Positions 37,501 to 46,305 of a stretch of 64,000 nt of DNA are shown piece by piece. The notes beneath the pieces are model-generated. The model made no database searches, was not told the origin of the DNA, and was given only the letters and a program-made list of their open reading frames with translations. Location: contig AP024676.1 of assembly GCA_025998955.1 (NCBI GenBank), positions 2,170,001 through 2,234,000 on the forward strand, written 5' to 3'. Origin of the DNA: Candidatus Roseilinea sp. (lineage in GTDB: Bacteria; Chloroflexota; Anaerolineae; J036; Brachytrichaceae). The position numbers and the translations under genes were made by a program. Every line of letters starts with the position of its first letter. Positions within the stretch are counted from its first letter, which is position 1.

Positions 37501-40500
37501 GAGTATCGGGAAGCCAAGATGAACATTCGTGCTGCCGGTAATCGGTCCATAGTTGCGGTCACCAGGCGTCGCGCCGGGCAAACTCGACCAAATCGCCGAT
37601 GCTGCATTGACCTGATCGAAGCCGGCCGGCGCGTCGGCGTCCACGGTCGCCGTGTAAGTGATCACCAGCTCCCCACCCGGCGGCAAGCTCACCGACGTCG
37701 TAAACGTGATCGAGAACAATCCACTGAGCCCGTCGTAGGCCGATGCATACTCCGACCCGCCCACCGGCGCGTCGTTCAGCGCGACGCCGACCAGCACCGG
37801 CACAGCATCGCGCATGTGCAGCGGCAACGTGTCGCTGAAGATCAGGTCGTGGGCTGGCGAGACGAACGCGCCCGTTGCATTCGTGATGCGCACGGTATAG
37901 GTCACGATTTGGCCGGCGCCCACAGTGCTGCTGGTCGGCGGATTGCTGGATTTGACGAGCGCCAGCGACGGCTCGGTAACGGTCAGCGTCGCTTGGTTGG
38001 AAGGTCGTGGGCCGCCATCCTGGTGGCGCAACGCTGCGATATTGGTCAACACATTGCCCGCCGCCGCGCCCAATAACGAGGACAGCACTGCCGTCACGGT
38101 AATCCATCGCTGCTCGCCGGCCGGGATGGATGGGTAAGTCACGGTGAAGGCGTTACCTGCCACGACCACGGTGCCATCCGGACCATCCGCCACCGTGTGG
38201 AGCTGCAGCTTGGGATGGAGTTGATCGGTGACGGTGACCGCGTAGAGCGTCGCCGTAATCGGCGTTGCCGGCACGATCAACGTGTAGGTGACCAAGCTGC
38301 CCAGCGTTGCAGTCGCGGGTGTGATCGCCTTGAGCAGCGCAGCATCGGGGGTGGCGTGAGTCACGCCATCGCTGCCATCGCTATATGTGCGCTCATCGGG
38401 TGTGTAAGGGCCCGGGCCATCGCCAGGCTGTGAATCGTAAGAGGTCACTGATGCCGTGTTGGTGAGTGTCAGGTTCGCGCCGATCACATCGGTCACGTTC
38501 GCGACCACGGTGATCACAGCCGCAGCCGGCTGATCGCCATTCCACTGCCTTCCCCACAAGGCGCTGAGATGCCAGGTGAGCAGACCGGTAGCGCCGACCG
38601 GCGGCTGGGCAAGCACGGTTGCCGTCGGTGGCGCGCCGATTCCCACCGTTGCGGTGACGAGCGTCAAGCCCGAAGGGAGCACATCGGCAACGATCACGTC
38701 GTGAGCTGGGCCGTAGCCGTCGTTGGTGATCGTCAAGATGTAGGTGATCGGGCTGCCTGCGCCAACGAACGAACCGGGAGGCGGCGTGCTGTGTTTGTCA
38801 ATCGTCAAGCGTGGCTGAATGAGCATATTCACCACGGTGGCGCTGACGTGGTTCGGCCACGGATACTCGAGCTGGGTGTAGTTGGCCGGCCAGAATCGCT
38901 CGGTCTGTGTCATCCATACCGGCGCCAGCGTATCAATCCGCAAGCCTACGGCCTGGGCGCGTAAGGTCAGCGTCACGACCGTTGGCACATCCTGCGGGCT
39001 GGTGATGGGCGCGAAAGACCATCGTACGACTTGGTGGCCGGGCTGATCGGTGGTATTGCTGATGCGCTGCGTGATGGTCACGTTAATCGTGCTCGGCGTA
39101 TGGGTCAGCGTCTCGGTATCGGTGATGTACCACACCCCCTGCGGCAACACATCCACCAGCACATCCCCAGGCGAGCCACCCCAGGCCATCCCAGCCGGGA
39201 TGGTGAAGACGACTTGATAAGTGATGAGATCGCCGATGCGCAGCTCATAAGGTTGGCTGAACTTGGCGATGGCAGGCGCGCCGGTTCGAACCGTCGCCGT
39301 CGTCGTTGTGGTGTAGGGCCGTACACCGGGAATCGTGTCGGTTAGCGAGTGATAGAGTACGCCCACCGTGTTGGTGAGCAGGCTGCCCAACAACGCTTGT
39401 GAAATCCGCGCGGTGTAGGTAAGGACAACGACGTTGTCGGGCACAACATTGCTGATGGCGCCGACAAACCAAGTGATGACAGCAGGCCCGGCTGCCGGTG
39501 GACTCTGGCCATCGCCACCGAACAGCGCGGTGACGTTGATACCTGCCGGCAATGCGTCGGTGACATACACCGAATAAGCCGGGCTACTGCCCGTATTGGT
39601 CAGCCGGATCGTGTAAGTCAAATACGCTAAACCATCCAGCCCCGTCGTCAGGCCGGTGCTGCTTTGAACGGCTTTGGCCATAGCGAGATTCGGCTCACCA
39701 ACTGTAGTGCTCACCACGTTGCTGGTGGTGATCGGCGCGGTGCTATGGCTCATGCGCCCGGTGTTGGTGATGACATCGCCAGCGTTCGCATCACCTGCGG
39801 GGCTGGGGAATTCGTGCGAGATGCGTGCGGTAATGGTAATCAGCGCTTGCGTCGAGGCCGAGATGGCATCGAACGTAGCGGTGACCTGTTGGCCGCTCCA
39901 GCTTGCTGCGCCGTTGACGCCACCCGCCCATGTGACGGCCTCAACGTACATCCGGCTATCCACCGCATCCGTCACCTCTACGTTGTAGAGCGTCGCGCTG
40001 ACGGGCGATGCCGGCACAATCAGGGTGTAGGTCACCAGCGTGCCCAGGGTCGCCGTCGGCGGCGGCGCGAAGGTCACCGACTTGGTGATGCCACCGTTTG
40101 CCGTCTGCACGGCTGCCGAATGCGAACCACCGCTGTAGGGACGCACGATCGTCGAGATTGGCTGCGTATCCGTGATCCAGGCGTCATAGGCTAATGCCGC
40201 CTGGTTGGAGAGCACGGTATTCGCCGTGATCCACGGTGCGGCCTGCAGCACCACGGTCAACGTTAGCGCGGTGTGTTGCAAAGTGGTGAAAGGAATGGTG
40301 GGCGTGAGGTGATCCACGCGCCAGGTCAACACGCCGGTCGCTCCGGGAATCGGTGCAGGCTGCGCCACCACGGCTGGATTCGTCGGATCGTTGCTGGTGA
40401 GCGTGTAAGTGACCAGATTGGTGCCGTAGGGGATCACGTCGGTGATCAGCAAGTCGTGGCCCGGCCAACGAGACTGGTTGGAGATGGTCAGCGTGTAGGT

Positions 40501-43500
40501 GATCAGATCGCCCGCGCCGACGTAACAGCCTGCGCGACCGAAGCGCGTGACGAACGCATCGTCGAAGCGACAGGCATTCGCGCCACAGTTGTTGGCGTAG
40601 AAGCCCACCGAACCCGCCGGACGCGGCGACGTGTCGGTGACATCGAAGTAGAGCTGGCCATCCACGTAGGCGCGGATGCGCACGCTATTCGTGACGTTCT
40701 CCACCTGCACCTCGAGGTGATACCAGCGGTTCTCCTGAGGCGTGAACGTAGCACTCGCCAGCGTGCTAAACGATCCATTCATCTCTTGTAGCTCCAGCGC
40801 AGTGCCGCTATCGTTCTTGCGCATGCGCAGCAAGTAATAACTCGTCGCACTGGTGGAGCGAAAGATGATGCCCCGGCTAGAAGTGTTGTCGGTGGAAAGC
40901 ACCATCGCGCTGTAGCTCAATTCGCTGGCGGTGAACCCGTTTCGCACCATGCGTGCATTGGATGTGCTGGCACTAGTTTGTTGAACGATTCCATCTATGT
41001 TGCTCCATGTTCCCGAACTAGACAACCATCCCGTGGGTGGCGAAGCGTTGGTGCGGTTGAAGTTGTCACTGAGCAACGCGCCATCGCAGGCGTACGACGT
41101 GCGATAGAACTTACCTAAATGCAGGATGGGCTCCAACACGTCCACGCGTGCGGTGTCGGTGAGCGTGCCGGCCTGGCCTTCGTCTATGAAGGTCAACCGC
41201 AGGGTATTGAGCAATTGCCCGCCATCATAGGCCGTGGCAACATCCTGGATCACCGCGGTGAGCACACCGCTGAATTGCACCGTCCCAGTGAGTGTGCTCA
41301 GGTTCCACACGACATTCCCCGACGCATAAGCTGCCGGAGTGCTGCTGGGCGGCACATCGGTAAAGGTGATCGGACCGCCCTGGCTACCGTCGGCGTCCAC
41401 GGTGTAGGTGAGTGCAGCGGATACGTAGCCTAAACCGACCGGCAACACATCCGTAAGGATCACCTGGTCGAAGACGTTGTCCTCATCGCTCGTCGCACCG
41501 GTGAAGGTAAAGACGACCAGGCTGCCGATGGTGCCGGTCTGCACTTCTGGTCCTTTGCCGAACACATCACCCAGCGTGACAATGGCGCTATCCGTCGCCG
41601 TGCTCGTTACGCAGCCGCTATCGCAGGTGGAAGTCGCAGTGACGACGTTACGGTTGCTGCCCGTCGTCGTGATCATCGCTGTGACCAGCGCGGTGAACAC
41701 GCCACCCGGCGACAGCGCCGGCAGCGACCACGTGATGGTATTGCCAGCGACGACGCCACCGTTCGTGGCAGTAGGATTGATGAACGTCGTGCCAACGACA
41801 TCGGTGATCGCCACATTGAACGCCGTACCCGCACCACTGTTGGTCACGGTGATCGTCCAGGTCACCGTGCCACCCGCTTGTGCCGGTTGCCACGCCGGCG
41901 ACTTATCCACTGCAAGGGTTGGTCCAACGGCGCCTATGTCAAGTTGAGCGGTCGTTGTATATGGCCCAGTGCCGGGACAGTCGGGAGTGTCGTCGTCATA
42001 CATCAACAGGACGTCGAACGGTCCACCCGACGCGACGCACCCACCACTCGTGCTGGCGTTGCGCAGCGCCAACGTCACCGTCGTAGCGCCGGAGGGCAGC
42101 ACATTCCACGCATAGATCACGTTCGCGCCCAGAACCAGCGTGCTGGAGGGTGGTGTGCTGGCGAACACGGTGCCACTGAAGACGTAACTGCTCGGCAGGG
42201 TGTTGGTCACCACCACGTTATAGGCCGGTGGTCCATCGTTGAACAGCGTGACGGTGACGACACCGCCGCACACGTTGAGGGACGACGGCGCAATCTCGGT
42301 CGTAATGCCCGGCGCGTCGAGCACCGGCCGCGTGCGCACGCGCACCTGCTGCGCCGGCAGCGTCAGCCGACATCCATCTGCGCAACCCCAGCTCACCTGC
42401 GCCGTGTTGAACGCATCAGTGATCGTACAGCCCAGCGGCTGGTTGATCGTGGCCGTCACCGTGAACACGGCGTTCTGGCCGGGGTTGAGCAACGGCAGCG
42501 ACCAAGTGATCGTCCCGCCGAGTGGCCCTGGCGCCGGGCCGCTATAACCCGGCGTGGCGCTCTGAAAGACCAGGTTCGATGGCAGCGCATCGGTGATGAC
42601 CAGCGATTGCGCCGGCGCGGCGTTGGCCGCGTTGGCGACGGTAATCGTGAACAACACCGTCTCGCCCGGTTCGCCGTAGAGATATGTATTCGAGGGCGAC
42701 GCCCGATTCAGGTTCGCGCCAACTTTGCTCAGCGAGAGATCCGCTTGGCGCACCGATAAGTAATACGCAGAACTATCCGTCAGTTGAGGTGCACCGCAGA
42801 CATCCTGGTAACCAGTCTGTATATGCAACGGGCCGCCCGCAAAACTACAACTGGCGCGAACCTGGAAGCGCAAATACACCGTCTCGCCGGGTCGGATGCG
42901 CGACAGGAGCGCATCGAGCGGCGCGCCACTGGCGCTGTTCCAGACCAGCGTCTGCCCGCTAATTGTTGGGTCGGGGCCTGACTGCCAGTTCACCGTATCC
43001 GTGCTGACCTCGGCGCTGCCGACGACGTAGAACAAGCCGCTTGGCAGCGTTTGAGTCACGGTGGCCGAGTACACGCTGAGTAAGCCGGCGTTGCGCACCG
43101 TCGCCGTGACCGTGCGGGTGTAGCAGGTGTCGATCGGCGAGAGGGTCTGGTTGGTGTTGAGCAGGATCGTCGGTGGCAATTCGACGACCGAACTCACCGG
43201 CCCACCCGACAGGCAGACTTGACCTAGGCAGCCATGTATGCCGTACAAGCGATTGGTGAGATCGCTACAGCCGACGATCTCGGCGCTGAATTTGATCGTC
43301 AACACTTCCTTCGGCTGGATGACCGGCACTTCCCAGGTGACCTGGTTCGTGGAGGTGATCATGACAATACCGGCCGGCGCGCCGAGCGATGAGGTGATCG
43401 TCGCCGTGACGAAGCTCAGGCCGCTGCCAAGCACATCGGTCAGCGTGACGTTGTATGCCGGCGCAGCGCCGGTGTTTTTGGCGATCAGTGTCCAGGTGAC

Positions 43501-46227
43501 CACGTCACCGGTGGCATAGATCATCTCCGGGAACTTGGTGAGCAACGGCAGCGGGCTGAGATACGATGACGCTGCTACCGTTCCGCCAGCGCTGCAGCTC
43601 TCGCGATAATCACCATTGTTGCTGCACAGGCTTTCGTAGTAGATCGTTCCCTGGAACGGAGCCGGGCCGCTGCCGCAGCGCACCTGCGCACGTAATTGAA
43701 TCGTTGATGTAACGGCGCTGGTGAACGCATCGCCGTAGAACCAGTGATAACCGTTCGCGTCGGTCTGCGTGAGCACCGGCGTCGCGCCGCCGAATCCCAG
43801 CACCTCCAGAATGGCATAAGTGGTGGTCGGCACATCAATCACCACATCGTAAGCGCCGACGCTGGAAGTGCGCTGCGCCGTCAATGTGACGGTATACGTG
43901 CCGCACGAAGTCACGTTGGCCGGCAAGCCAGACAGACTTAGCGTCATGCTCGGCGCCTGTGTTTGCACGAAGACGCCTTCTTCTAACACACTGTCATTCG
44001 CGCAAACGCCGTTGCCGGTTACGCCTAGATCGAGGTACGACCAGTCATACCACGTGAAGTCGCTGCAGGCTGCCGTCTCGCTGACCGCTGTCGTATACGA
44101 GATGATCAGCGTTGCACCGGGCAACGGCGGATCGCACGGCGGGTTGATGTCCGAGATCACCAGGTTGCTGCCAATGACACCTGCCGAGAACGCTGCCGCA
44201 CAAGAAGTCGCACCGTTGCTCACGAACACAGAGGCCGTGCCGGACACATAGCTCTGATACGGCAGCGCCTCGGTGAAGATCAACCCGCTCCATGTCGGCG
44301 TGACGACGAAGCTGTTGGCGAACGTATAGACGTTGGTATAGGTGAAGGCCGGGCTGCTGCATACAGGCGCCGGCGCAGAGACCCACTTTTGACTGTCTAC
44401 GAGCCCATCGGTGCACTGCACGTAAGTCGTCGCCTGAGCCGTCGCCGTTTGCTGGCAATTGCGACAATCCACCATCGTCGCCGTCACCACGTTGGTGAAC
44501 GCTTGCCCGCAGGCAGGGCAACCTGCCGTCCCTGTCGGCACGGCGAACACCGGCGTCAGCACAGCGCTGCCGGTAATCACCCAGGTGATGTAGGTGTTGC
44601 CACCCAGCGTGGAAGTCAACCCTCCCGCAGAATTCAGCACGATCAACCCTGCCGGCACTTGATCGGTGACGACGATCGTGCCGGAGATGCCGTTCGCACT
44701 CACCGAGATCGTGGCAGGAATAGGCTGCTCGCGGTAGACCTCCCCCGGCATGCTCTTGCTCACGCTCAGCGCGCCAGGCGTATTCATCAATTGCCACGAT
44801 GCAACGCGCGGCGCTTCTGCATAGAGGAAAGCGCAGGCATCGCGATAGTTCAAGTCGAACGTAAAGCTGCCGTTGATCGGCGTAGCGCACACGTTGGCCG
44901 GTGTGGTCAGCGTGAAGACCAGGTTGTAAGTTTGACCCGGTGGAATGTAGGGAATCTGGAAGGCGCCGCCGGAGTATGTGGCTGGAGGCGCAGCGCTGAC
45001 GCTGAACGGGGTCAAACTCACCGGCAACGTCACCGAATAAGCCGTGCCATCGCCGGTATTGGTGATCGGGACGGTGAACACGGCGCTGCCGCTGCAGTAA
45101 CCCACGTTGAAGCTAGGCAGCGCATAGTCGAGTTGTGGGAAGCGTGGGATCAGATCTATCGAGGCCTTGGCCGTTTGCGGCGTCTGGCAAGTTTGTCCGG
45201 CGCATCCCCATGTTGCAACGACCTGGTTATCCAGCCCGGCGCACGCCGTCACTTGCGCCGAAACAGTGAACGAAACCGTGTGTCCAACCGGAATCGAGAA
45301 GATCGAGGTGGTCGTCAATCCGCTGACATATTGCAGCCCTGGCCCTAGCGTGTCGGTGACAGCGACGTTATAGACCGTGCCATAGCCGGTGTTGTCCACA
45401 TACACCGTCCACGTCACCACATCACCGATGGCCGCTTGCGTCACGGCGGGTGTTTTACGCACCGTGATCGCACCGGGGTTGACGACGAACTCAGCAAACT
45501 TGGTGATGGGCACGTAAGCATCCTGTGTGAGCGTGACGACTGCCTGGCCGGACACGGCGCTGCATGTCGCGGTGAAGACCGCTGTGCGCGTGATCACTTC
45601 ATCTGGCGCGACGGTGCCGATGTTGAAAGCCTGTGCGTTATTCGCAAACCCACCTGGCAACGTCATCGTGAGCAACACTCCGGTCGTGGTGACGGAATCG
45701 TTGGCTGCGACCACGGTCACCGTCAACGGATCACACAGGTTGATCGTCTGCGGTGCAACGGTGACGGTGATTTGATTGGGATAGATCGTGTGGTGCGAAT
45801 CACCACCAGCGAGAAGCGCAGAGCGTCCTCCCTCATCGTCGGTCTCCGGCGCATCGCCTGATGCAGATCCACTGGCCGTAAACCAGGCCGGGAGAGGATT
45901 CTGCGCCGCTGAGTTGAGAGGGAGATCGCCGTCCCCGGAGGCGAACCAGGTCGGCAATGAGGATTGCGCTGGCGCCTCATCCGTCTGCTGTTCTCCGTCG
46001 GACTCGCCATCGAATAAGAACCAATCCGGCAGCGCTGAGGGTTCCGCCGCCTGGGCGCGATCGAACCATGTGGGCAGCGTCCGGATCAGCGGCTCGTCTA
46101 GTGTGGACGGCGTCCGCGCGCGCAGCGCAGCACTTGTGCGCAGTGGCAACGAAATCACGCCTGGCGACGCACCCAAAAGGACGAACAACGTCACCATACG
46201 CACCGCTATGCGAAGCCCCAGCATCAT
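34501..46227 (-). CDS. Giant DUF11-repeat surface protein (3908 residues)
   Basis: Secreted protein with a signal peptide at residues 1-26. Residues 51-116 hold four LPxWF motifs in an acidic, low-complexity region. The body is dozens of DUF11 beta-sandwich repeats (by eye around 25-30), each with phrases like VTYTLxVxNTG and LPxGxxxV. The N-terminal half is irregular and rich in paired cysteines; the last third is regular. A concanavalin/LamG-like domain (DNA about 40540-41070) interrupts the array. The C-terminus is a fibronectin-III-like domain (VRLAWETETEQNSFTFHIYR) and the ending LWLPVVMRME. Such proteins form adhesins, sheaths or stalks. There is no C-terminal LPxTG. The reading frame is intact throughout. 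Neighbours: thiol-oxidoreductase lipoprotein upstream, C25 protease 3 nt downstream. Confidence 0.93.
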   Translation of the reverse strand: MMLGLRIAVRMVTLFVLLGASPGVISLPLRTSAALRARTPSTLDEPLIRTLPTWFDRAQAAEPSALPDWFLFDGESDGEQQTDEAPAQSSLPTWFASGDGDLPLNSAAQNPLPAWFTASGSASGDAPETDDEGGRSALLAGGDSHHTIYPNQITVTVAPQTINLCDPLTVTVVAANDSVTTTGVLLTMTLPGGFANNAQAFNIGTVAPDEVITRTAVFTATCSAVSGQAVVTLTQDAYVPITKFAEFVVNPGAITVRKTPAVTQAAIGDVVTWTVYVDNTGYGTVYNVAVTDTLGPGLQYVSGLTTTSIFSIPVGHTVSFTVSAQVTACAGLDNQVVATWGCAGQTCQTPQTAKASIDLIPRFPQLDYALPSFNVGYCSGSAVFTVPITNTGDGTAYSVTLPVSLTPFSVSAAPPATYSGGAFQIPYIPPGQTYNLVFTLTTPANVCATPINGSFTFDLNYRDACAFLYAEAPRVASWQLMNTPGALSVSKSMPGEVYREQPIPATISVSANGISGTIVVTDQVPAGLIVLNSAGGLTSTLGGNTYITWVITGSAVLTPVFAVPTGTAGCPACGQAFTNVVTATMVDCRNCQQTATAQATTYVQCTDGLVDSQKWVSAPAPVCSSPAFTYTNVYTFANSFVVTPTWSGLIFTEALPYQSYVSGTASVFVSNGATSCAAAFSAGVIGSNLVISDINPPCDPPLPGATLIISYTTAVSETAACSDFTWYDWSYLDLGVTGNGVCANDSVLEEGVFVQTQAPSMTLSLSGLPANVTSCGTYTVTLTAQRTSSVGAYDVVIDVPTTTYAILEVLGFGGATPVLTQTDANGYHWFYGDAFTSAVTSTIQLRAQVRCGSGPAPFQGTIYYESLCSNNGDYRESCSAGGTVAASSYLSPLPLLTKFPEMIYATGDVVTWTLIAKNTGAAPAYNVTLTDVLGSGLSFVTATITSSLGAPAGIVMITSTNQVTWEVPVIQPKEVLTIKFSAEIVGCSDLTNRLYGIHGCLGQVCLSGGPVSSVVELPPTILLNTNQTLSPIDTCYTRTVTATVRNAGLLSVYSATVTQTLPSGLFYVVGSAEVSTDTVNWQSGPDPTISGQTLVWNSASGAPLDALLSRIRPGETVYLRFQVRASCSFAGGPLHIQTGYQDVCGAPQLTDSSAYYLSVRQADLSLSKVGANLNRASPSNTYLYGEPGETVLFTITVANAANAAPAQSLVITDALPSNLVFQSATPGYSGPAPGPLGGTITWSLPLLNPGQNAVFTVTATINQPLGCTITDAFNTAQVSWGCADGCRLTLPAQQVRVRTRPVLDAPGITTEIAPSSLNVCGGVVTVTLFNDGPPAYNVVVTNTLPSSYVFSGTVFASTPPSSTLVLGANVIYAWNVLPSGATTVTLALRNASTSGGCVASGGPFDVLLMYDDDTPDCPGTGPYTTTAQLDIGAVGPTLAVDKSPAWQPAQAGGTVTWTITVTNSGAGTAFNVAITDVVGTTFINPTATNGGVVAGNTITWSLPALSPGGVFTALVTAMITTTGSNRNVVTATSTCDSGCVTSTATDSAIVTLGDVFGKGPEVQTGTIGSLVVFTFTGATSDEDNVFDQVILTDVLPVGLGYVSAALTYTVDADGSQGGPITFTDVPPSSTPAAYASGNVVWNLSTLTGTVQFSGVLTAVIQDVATAYDGGQLLNTLRLTFIDEGQAGTLTDTARVDVLEPILHLGKFYRTSYACDGALLSDNFNRTNASPPTGWLSSSGTWSNIDGIVQQTSASTSNARMVRNGFTASELSYSAMVLSTDNTSSRGIIFRSTSATSYYLLRMRKNDSGTALELQEMNGSFSTLASATFTPQENRWYHLEVQVENVTNSVRIRAYVDGQLYFDVTDTSPRPAGSVGFYANNCGANACRFDDAFVTRFGRAGCYVGAGDLITYTLTISNQSRWPGHDLLITDVIPYGTNLVTYTLTSNDPTNPAVVAQPAPIPGATGVLTWRVDHLTPTIPFTTLQHTALTLTVVLQAAPWITANTVLSNQAALAYDAWITDTQPISTIVRPYSGGSHSAAVQTANGGITKSVTFAPPPTATLGTLVTYTLIVPASPVSATLYNVEVTDAVDSRMYVEAVTWAGGVNGAASWSGQQVTATFDAISASTQALITITARISHEFPSPAGDANAGDVITNTGRMSHSTAPITTSNVVSTTVGEPNLAMAKAVQSSTGLTTGLDGLAYLTYTIRLTNTGSSPAYSVYVTDALPAGINVTALFGGDGQSPPAAGPAVITWFVGAISNVVPDNVVVLTYTARISQALLGSLLTNTVGVLYHSLTDTIPGVRPYTTTTTATVRTGAPAIAKFSQPYELRIGDLITYQVVFTIPAGMAWGGSPGDVLVDVLPQGVWYITDTETLTHTPSTINVTITQRISNTTDQPGHQVVRWSFAPITSPQDVPTVVTLTLRAQAVGLRIDTLAPVWMTQTERFWPANYTQLEYPWPNHVSATVVNMLIQPRLTIDKHSTPPPGSFVGAGSPITYILTITNDGYGPAHDVIVADVLPSGLTLVTATVGIGAPPTATVLAQPPVGATGLLTWHLSALWGRQWNGDQPAAAVITVVANVTDVIGANLTLTNTASVTSYDSQPGDGPGPYTPDERTYSDGSDGVTHATPDAALLKAITPATATLGSLVTYTLIVPATPITATLYAVTVTDQLHPKLQLHTVADGPDGTVVVAGNAFTVTYPSIPAGEQRWITVTAVLSSLLGAAAGNVLTNIAALRHQDGGPRPSNQATLTVTEPSLALVKSSNPPTSSTVGAGQIVTYTVRITNATGAFVSPAHDLIFSDTLPLHMRDAVPVLVGVALNDAPVGGSEYASAYDGLSGLFSITFTTSVSLPPGGELVITYTATVDADAPAGFDQVNAASAIWSSLPGATPGDRNYGPITGSTNVHLGFPILDLRKTFTPTVVQAGGSLTYTLIVTNAGAVSATGVVVTDAVPANTSYTSCSPTPCGQAGSVVSWTLGTLDVGQSRVVTLIVQVASPLPNGSLIVNTGYITSAEGITDTDTVTTVVGSLPILNLTKSSQDGNGLPLQPGDALTYTLVVLNTGNATATGVVISDTVPADALYVPGSIAGGDTRSDSGLPLLSWTINALLPYTPVTLTFVVTVNWPLTNGLNLVNTAVVTSSQTPTPTSSTVTNTIVSSLTLRVTKSAQPEPVEAGDLLTYTIAYTVTGDAPAYGVTLSDTTPANTTFYAATPPASVDPGTGNAGAVIWLLGDLLPAGSQTTFVSGVVTLVVQVTSPLVSGTLVANTALLTDTSGLTDTDMTTTTVTSSHTLALTKEAQPSVVVAGQRITYTLTYTVAGNEPAFNVVITDVLPSGVTFQSCTPACGVGFSVITWSLGTLNPVTSAQVQLVALVGSDVPSGTLLLNSAVIGDSGGLTDTDEVVTPVEAVANLRLQKYAEPSPASAGGWLTYTVVVTNDGPSLALDVTVTDVLPAEVSYIGASPMPASVSGNVLTWTLGALLPGQTTWLTVTVQVSAALASDAQITNTAGVTTSTAGDDPLDNADSVTTPITTTAEIALSKRSNVALVAPGASLTYTLVVTNLGPSIARNVLVTDMLPAEVTYQDAAPSPVTISAGTLTWALGDLDVGQSMMLTVVVRVSPLVTLNQPFTNTATATTDTPGDDPTNNNAEIPVTPIQPQVAIQKDLIGADLDLVTPNYVTFTIRVTNTGPSAISRLRIEDRFDSNVLTYTTAMPEPDAVSPGQLMWDDLTGAPPYGYGTPLPPGQSYVITVVLLVITDVVNTTNIVSIAEGTEDEHGNPTNLPEDDAEVINVPTAVTLRAFYVVAVSDRTVRLAWETETEQNSFTFHIYRAPVNDFTQASLVGVVPAMMGGASGASYTFDDVVPSDGAWWYWLADVDTSGRETVHASPVRADAGPVPDGAAAAYRLWLPVVMRME

Positions 46228-46305
46228 GGTTGCATCCTCCGAAGATGGGTTCCGGCCATTTGGCCGGCGCGACGATCAGCAGCGCGATTGCTGTCAAGCA
46301 ACGCA

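Noticed and set aside
37096-38076. 326-codon plus-strand frame in the giant gene
   Set aside because: Arg/His/Gln-rich shadow of the repetitive DUF11 sequence.
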